A stretch of DNA of 6,623 nt from Flavobacterium psychrophilum (GTDB taxonomy: Bacteria; Bacteroidota; Bacteroidia; Flavobacteriales; Flavobacteriaceae): the NCBI GenBank assembly GCA_945869365.1, contig CAMBOW010000087.1, positions 1-6,623 of the forward strand, written 5' to 3'. This document shows, piece after piece, positions 6,049 to 6,623 of the stretch; the first letter of the stretch is position 1; the number at the start of each line of letters is the position of its first letter. Both the position numbers and the translations under genes were made by a program. The notes beneath the pieces are model-generated. The model ran no database searches. It was given only the letters and a program-made list of their open reading frames with translations, and had not been told where the DNA came from.

Positions 6049-6059
6049 CTTTTATTCCC

Positions 6060-6623
6060 ATGATAAACCGGCGTCTTTTAATAAAAAATTTATTGGCCAA
6101 TCACGATGAATCCAGTTTTTATGACAAAAAAAGACAGCTCAATTTACATACCAAAGAAGGCAAGGCAAAGTTTTTGAAACACATTTGCGCGCTTTCAAAT
6201 TCCAATCTTTTCAATAATTCCTTCATCGTGGTGGGCGTAGAAGACCAAGACAACGAACTCATTGGCGATGACTTTTTTGACGACAGTCGCATCCAAAACT
6301 TGGTCAATGCCTATTTAGAAAATCCACCGGAAATCCAATACGAAAACGTTCCATTTCCCAATTTGCCAAAAGACAAAGTAATTGGGTTGGTTACCATAAA
6401 AAAGAAGAAAAAACCACTCCCGTCTTATTTCAAAAAAAACATCTACACCATTGTTGCCCATACGAAATACATTCGAATTGGCAGCAACTCCATTCCACTG
6501 GAAGGCCCAATAAATCAGAGCAAACTCAACAAAGAAACGGTAGTTGGAATTGAGAATATTTCCCGCAATAACATTGCCTATACCCTAGATGGGGTACTCG
6601 ATTTTATTAATGTTCGCCACAAA
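6060..6623 (+). CDS. AlbA_2/Schlafen-like putative nucleic-acid-binding protein, N-terminal part (runs off right edge)
   Basis: An open frame of 188 codons starting at ATG 6060, 11 bases after the dehydrogenase stop, with no stop before the window ends. Residues about 18-150 resemble the AlbA_2 (Schlafen AlbA_2) domain: an acidic/basic helix FYDKKRQLNLHTKEG, then FLKHICALSNSN at 38-49, the strand FIVVGVEDQDNELIG at 55-69, a helix near IQNLVNAYLENPP at 78-90, VIGLVTI at 107-113, and YIRIGSNS at 137-144. Usual AlbA_2 proteins carry an AxxN then GG turn before the core strand; here LSNSNLFNNSFIVVGV replaces it, so the GG is absent. A lysine run at 114-118 precedes PLPSYF. There is no signal peptide or membrane segment. 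Members are often labelled ATP-binding or helix-turn-helix proteins, but activity varies. The C-terminal part needed to refine the call is outside the window. Confidence 0.72.
   Translation, partial: MINRRLLIKNLLANHDESSFYDKKRQLNLHTKEGKAKFLKHICALSNSNLFNNSFIVVGVEDQDNELIGDDFFDDSRIQNLVNAYLENPPEIQYENVPFPNLPKDKVIGLVTIKKKKKPLPSYFKKNIYTIVAHTKYIRIGSNSIPLEGPINQSKLNKETVVGIENISRNNIAYTLDGVLDFINVRHK

Noticed and set aside
6028..6059. Promoter for the AlbA_2-like gene from TACTTTGG near 6028
   Set aside because: The match to TAnnTTTG is imperfect, and the 11-base gap to the upstream gene makes read-through the simpler explanation.
6394..6417. A-rich run encoding the lysine stretch, considered as a slippage or frameshift site
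   Set aside because: The frame continues with sensible AlbA_2-like sequence on both sides, and Lys runs are common in low-GC genomes.
1..6623. CRISPR arrays, tRNA/rRNA genes, insertion sequences, phage or defence islands
   Set aside because: No repeated spacer pattern, cloverleaf-like segment, transposase or integrase motif or terminal repeats were seen on either strand.

Overview
The window looks like ordinary chromosome from a Bacteroidota member, most likely a Flavobacteriia (Flavobacterium-like) species. The signs are a TonB-dependent receptor with an N-terminal carboxypeptidase-regulatory-like domain, A-rich or absent Shine-Dalgarno leaders, promoter -7 elements of the TAnnTTTG type, a loose Bacteroidota-style lipobox, and moderate-to-low GC with AT-rich intergenic DNA. 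No rRNA, tRNA, CRISPR array, insertion sequence, integrase or phage gene is visible.

Layout. Bases 1-1526 (minus strand) hold the N-terminal 508 codons of an outer-membrane TonB-dependent receptor that runs off the left edge. Bases 1527-1641 are a divergent intergenic region with one TAnnTTTG element on each strand and a perfect 7+7 bp inverted repeat near the predicted plus-strand start of transcription. From 1642 to the right edge all genes are on the plus strand and tightly packed (gaps of 2, 24, 12, 43 and 11 bases). In order they are a secreted endonuclease/exonuclease/phosphatase-fold protein, 3-hydroxyanthranilate 3,4-dioxygenase, an ALDH7-type (antiquitin-like) aldehyde dehydrogenase, a small lipoprotein with a beta-sandwich-like domain, a YdfG-like short-chain dehydrogenase, and the first 188 codons of an AlbA_2/Schlafen-like protein that runs off the right edge.

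How they may work together. The receptor and the secreted phosphoesterase share a divergent control region and both act in the cell envelope, so a joint scavenging role is plausible but unproven. The dioxygenase belongs to tryptophan/kynurenine degradation or quinolinate (NAD) synthesis. The aldehyde dehydrogenase resembles the lysine-pathway alpha-aminoadipate semialdehyde enzyme rather than the kynurenine-pathway aminomuconate enzyme, so the pairing is an open question. The lipoprotein gene seems to have its own promoter inside the end of the dehydrogenase gene. I see no clearly novel system. The points most worth a second look are the divergent control region, the dioxygenase-ALDH7 pairing, the buried promoter, and three short symmetric or repeated sites.
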